Shown here piece after piece: positions 62,352-64,000 of a stretch of DNA of 64,000 nucleotides. The translations under genes and the position numbers were made by a program. The stretch comes from Pantoea deleyi (lineage in GTDB: Bacteria > Pseudomonadota > Gammaproteobacteria > Enterobacterales > Enterobacteriaceae), in NCBI RefSeq assembly GCF_022647325.1, contig NZ_CP071405.1:3348001-3412000 (forward strand), in the 5' to 3' direction. The stretch's first letter is position 1, and every line of letters begins with the position of its first letter. Under the pieces are notes generated by a model. That model searched no databases and had not been told where the DNA came from. It saw only the letters and a program-made list of their open reading frames with translations.

Positions 62352-64000
62352 TTAATTATTCTGATGTAGTTCCCAAAATGCTTTATCGCGCATTTTAAAG
62401 ACTTGCTTGTCACCGTTAATGTATAAACTAAAATGTTTCTCAAGCTGGCGAATCTGACCCATTAATGCTTCTTGCTCTGATTTATCATCAACGTTAAACA
62501 CAGCTTTAATATCTGCGTTCTTGATTTCAGATACTCGATGAATTACCCAAGTTAAAATATAGGAAGCATAATTATTGTCTGCTGTTTTAAAATGCGTAAT
62601 CTCCTGAGTAGACAAAATTGCACCTACACCATACTCACGCCCTTCCTTAAGGATCTTACGCAAGCTGGAAAAATCCTTCCGCATAAAGTTATCGGCTTCG
62701 TCCACCAGAATCATTTTTGTGAGCTGACGATAATCCCCTCGCACCACTGGTTTGCCGCGCTTTTGCATCTGCGCGTAAAAAAGATCCAGTGTTAGCGCGA
62801 CTACAAGGTTTTGCACTTCTGGCGGGTAACCAGCCAGTTCAATAACGGTGACGCCGTTAATCAATTCGTACAAGCTGGTCATCTTCTCCGGGATGGTCTC
62901 GAATATCTTGTAACGCGCCAGTTTAGAAAGTGCTGCGTAAAGCGAATCTTCTTCAACCTTCTCCTGATCGAGGAAGCGCTGCCATACATCTTCAATTGTC
63001 GGTGCAGTCCGTGACCATGTCGTCGGATCTTCAGGCGAAATGCCTGCCGCTTCGTAGCATTCTAAAATCAGGTTTTCTAATTTCAGCTGCTGTTTATGAC
63101 CCAGTCCATAGGCTTTTGCCATCGTTTCTGATAGTCCGCCTGCGGTATGGATTGGTAGCATTGGCGTGTCGCCAAACAGAGATAAGGGGTTGTAAGGCAG
63201 CTTAAATAACTTGTACTTTTTGGCCCCCGTTGCATCAAGAAAAGCCTCGTCCACATAGTCTGATTTGTAGTCGAAGATCAGCAAACCAATAGGTTTACCA
63301 TCAACGTTACAGGCTTGATTGCGCATCAACTGTGTGACCAGCGATTTAGTAAACTGGGTTTTACCGGTGCCCATCGTTCCAATAATGCCTGTATTGGTAT
63401 TCATGAACTTCGCAGTGTTGGTTGGCTCCCATTGTAATGGGCTCTGACGCGCAGCATCATGACCAAACAGGATCTGTAATGGAGTATCGCTAATATCAGG
63501 TGCCACCACCGTTACAGCAGGCTGTAACGAATCCGACTCAGGTTCCGAAATGGACTGTGCAGCAGTCGGCGTTATGACTTCTACCACGACTTCGGGCTGT
63601 GACGGAGTGGCATCACCCTCTGGTTTAAGCAGGTATTTTTCCGGCACCCGGTAACGTTCTGCCAGCGGTGGTTCATTCACCTGCGCAGCAATTAGCGAAG
63701 GCAGCAGTGTATAAGGGATTTCGATCTGTAATATATTCTCCGGTGTCTCTTTATAAGAGAGATCGAAGCAGGTTGCACTGTCCACATGCGCCACCACGAA
63801 GCCGTTCGCATAGTCGGTCAACTCACCTAACTGATAGTCACCCGTTAACCACCATTCTCGTCGTTCCAGCAAAGGAGCCAGTTTATCATTGTTCAGCACT
63901 CCATACAGGCGCAGTTTCTCCACCTGCATCAGTACCTGACGTACAAAGAGCGCCCGGTACAATTGTGATGCCAGCGTTTGTGGTTCCAGAATGTCCTGCT
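62352..64000 (-). CDS. dptH: Phosphorothioation-dependent restriction protein DptH, C-terminal part
   Basis: The frame is open to the right edge of the window, so only the last 549 or so codons are seen; the family protein is much longer. The HerA/FtsK-like ATPase has Walker A GTMGTGKTQ, Walker B KMILVDEADNF, and ILSTQEITHF as a sensor-like segment. DptFGH restricts DNA lacking phosphorothioate and its loss of balance with DndBCDE is toxic. It converges on dndBCDE, the arrangement known from Salmonella, with dptF and dptG expected beyond the edge. Confidence 0.85.
   Translation of the reverse strand, partial: QDILEPQTLASQLYRALFVRQVLMQVEKLRLYGVLNNDKLAPLLERREWWLTGDYQLGELTDYANGFVVAHVDSATCFDLSYKETPENILQIEIPYTLLPSLIAAQVNEPPLAERYRVPEKYLLKPEGDATPSQPEVVVEVITPTAAQSISEPESDSLQPAVTVVAPDISDTPLQILFGHDAARQSPLQWEPTNTAKFMNTNTGIIGTMGTGKTQFTKSLVTQLMRNQACNVDGKPIGLLIFDYKSDYVDEAFLDATGAKKYKLFKLPYNPLSLFGDTPMLPIHTAGGLSETMAKAYGLGHKQQLKLENLILECYEAAGISPEDPTTWSRTAPTIEDVWQRFLDQEKVEEDSLYAALSKLARYKIFETIPEKMTSLYELINGVTVIELAGYPPEVQNLVVALTLDLFYAQMQKRGKPVVRGDYRQLTKMILVDEADNFMRKDFSSLRKILKEGREYGVGAILSTQEITHFKTADNNYASYILTWVIHRVSEIKNADIKAVFNVDDKSEQEALMGQIRQLEKHFSLYINGDKQVFKMRDKAFWELHQNN

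Overview
The window looks like chromosomal DNA of a gamma-proteobacterium of the order Enterobacterales, most likely family Erwiniaceae (Pantoea or a close relative). This rests on protein resemblance and on gene order: ettA, nadR-radA-serB, ytjB, yjjG-rimI-holD, rsmC, three tRNA-Leu genes, a yjjZ-like gene, fhuF and opgB follow the E. coli 99-100 min region. The genus is an inference; no 16S or other marker is present.

Layout. 1-3.4 kb: a deoxyribose catabolic locus (deoK kinase, deoP permease, the start of a fourth gene, and a divergent DeoR-type repressor) whose control region carries two DeoR-like operators and a CRP-like site. 3.6-15.5 kb: housekeeping core (ettA, nadR, radA, serB, ytjB, yjjG, rimI, holD, rsmC), with a Fic toxin-antitoxin pair, a LysR regulator and an alcohol dehydrogenase-like gene inserted between ettA and nadR. 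15.5-18.6 kb: three identical tRNA-Leu(CAG) genes with an rRNA-like promoter, then two probable Fur-controlled genes (yjjZ-like, fhuF) flanking a membrane diguanylate cyclase. 18.7-27.8 kb: metabolic and accessory genes (YbaK-type deacylase, nucleoside hydrolase with LacI regulator, MHS transporter, histidine phosphatase, beta-propeller, glycosyltransferase, LysR, tautomerase). 28-30.3 kb: opgB. 30.5-36.5 kb: a coiled-coil membrane protein with 14-residue repeats, GNAT, MocR, RcnB-like, serine-hydrolase lipoprotein and YecA-like genes.

36.5-53.5 kb is a biofilm-adhesin and type I secretion locus of the BapABCD/Lap kind: about 1.6 kb of AT-rich non-coding DNA, a 3462-residue adhesin, and its TolC-like, ABC and HlyD-like exporter genes. 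The adhesin has a stretch of about 1200 residues made almost only of Gly, Ser, Asn, Asp, Thr and Ala in roughly 100 units of 12 residues. 53.7-54.9 kb holds an unrecognised two-gene unit that looks like a toxin/immunity pair.

From 55.5 kb to the right edge is a DNA phosphorothioation defence island: dndB-dndC-dndD-dndE (modification) on the plus strand, and converging on it the end of dptH (restriction), followed in the same transcription unit by a very AT-rich gene for an AIPR (abortive infection) protein. The dndB promoter region carries a 7/8 match to the inverted repeat reported for the Salmonella DptB repressor. The AIPR gene coupled to a phosphorothioation restriction operon and the composition-restricted adhesin are the two most notable items.
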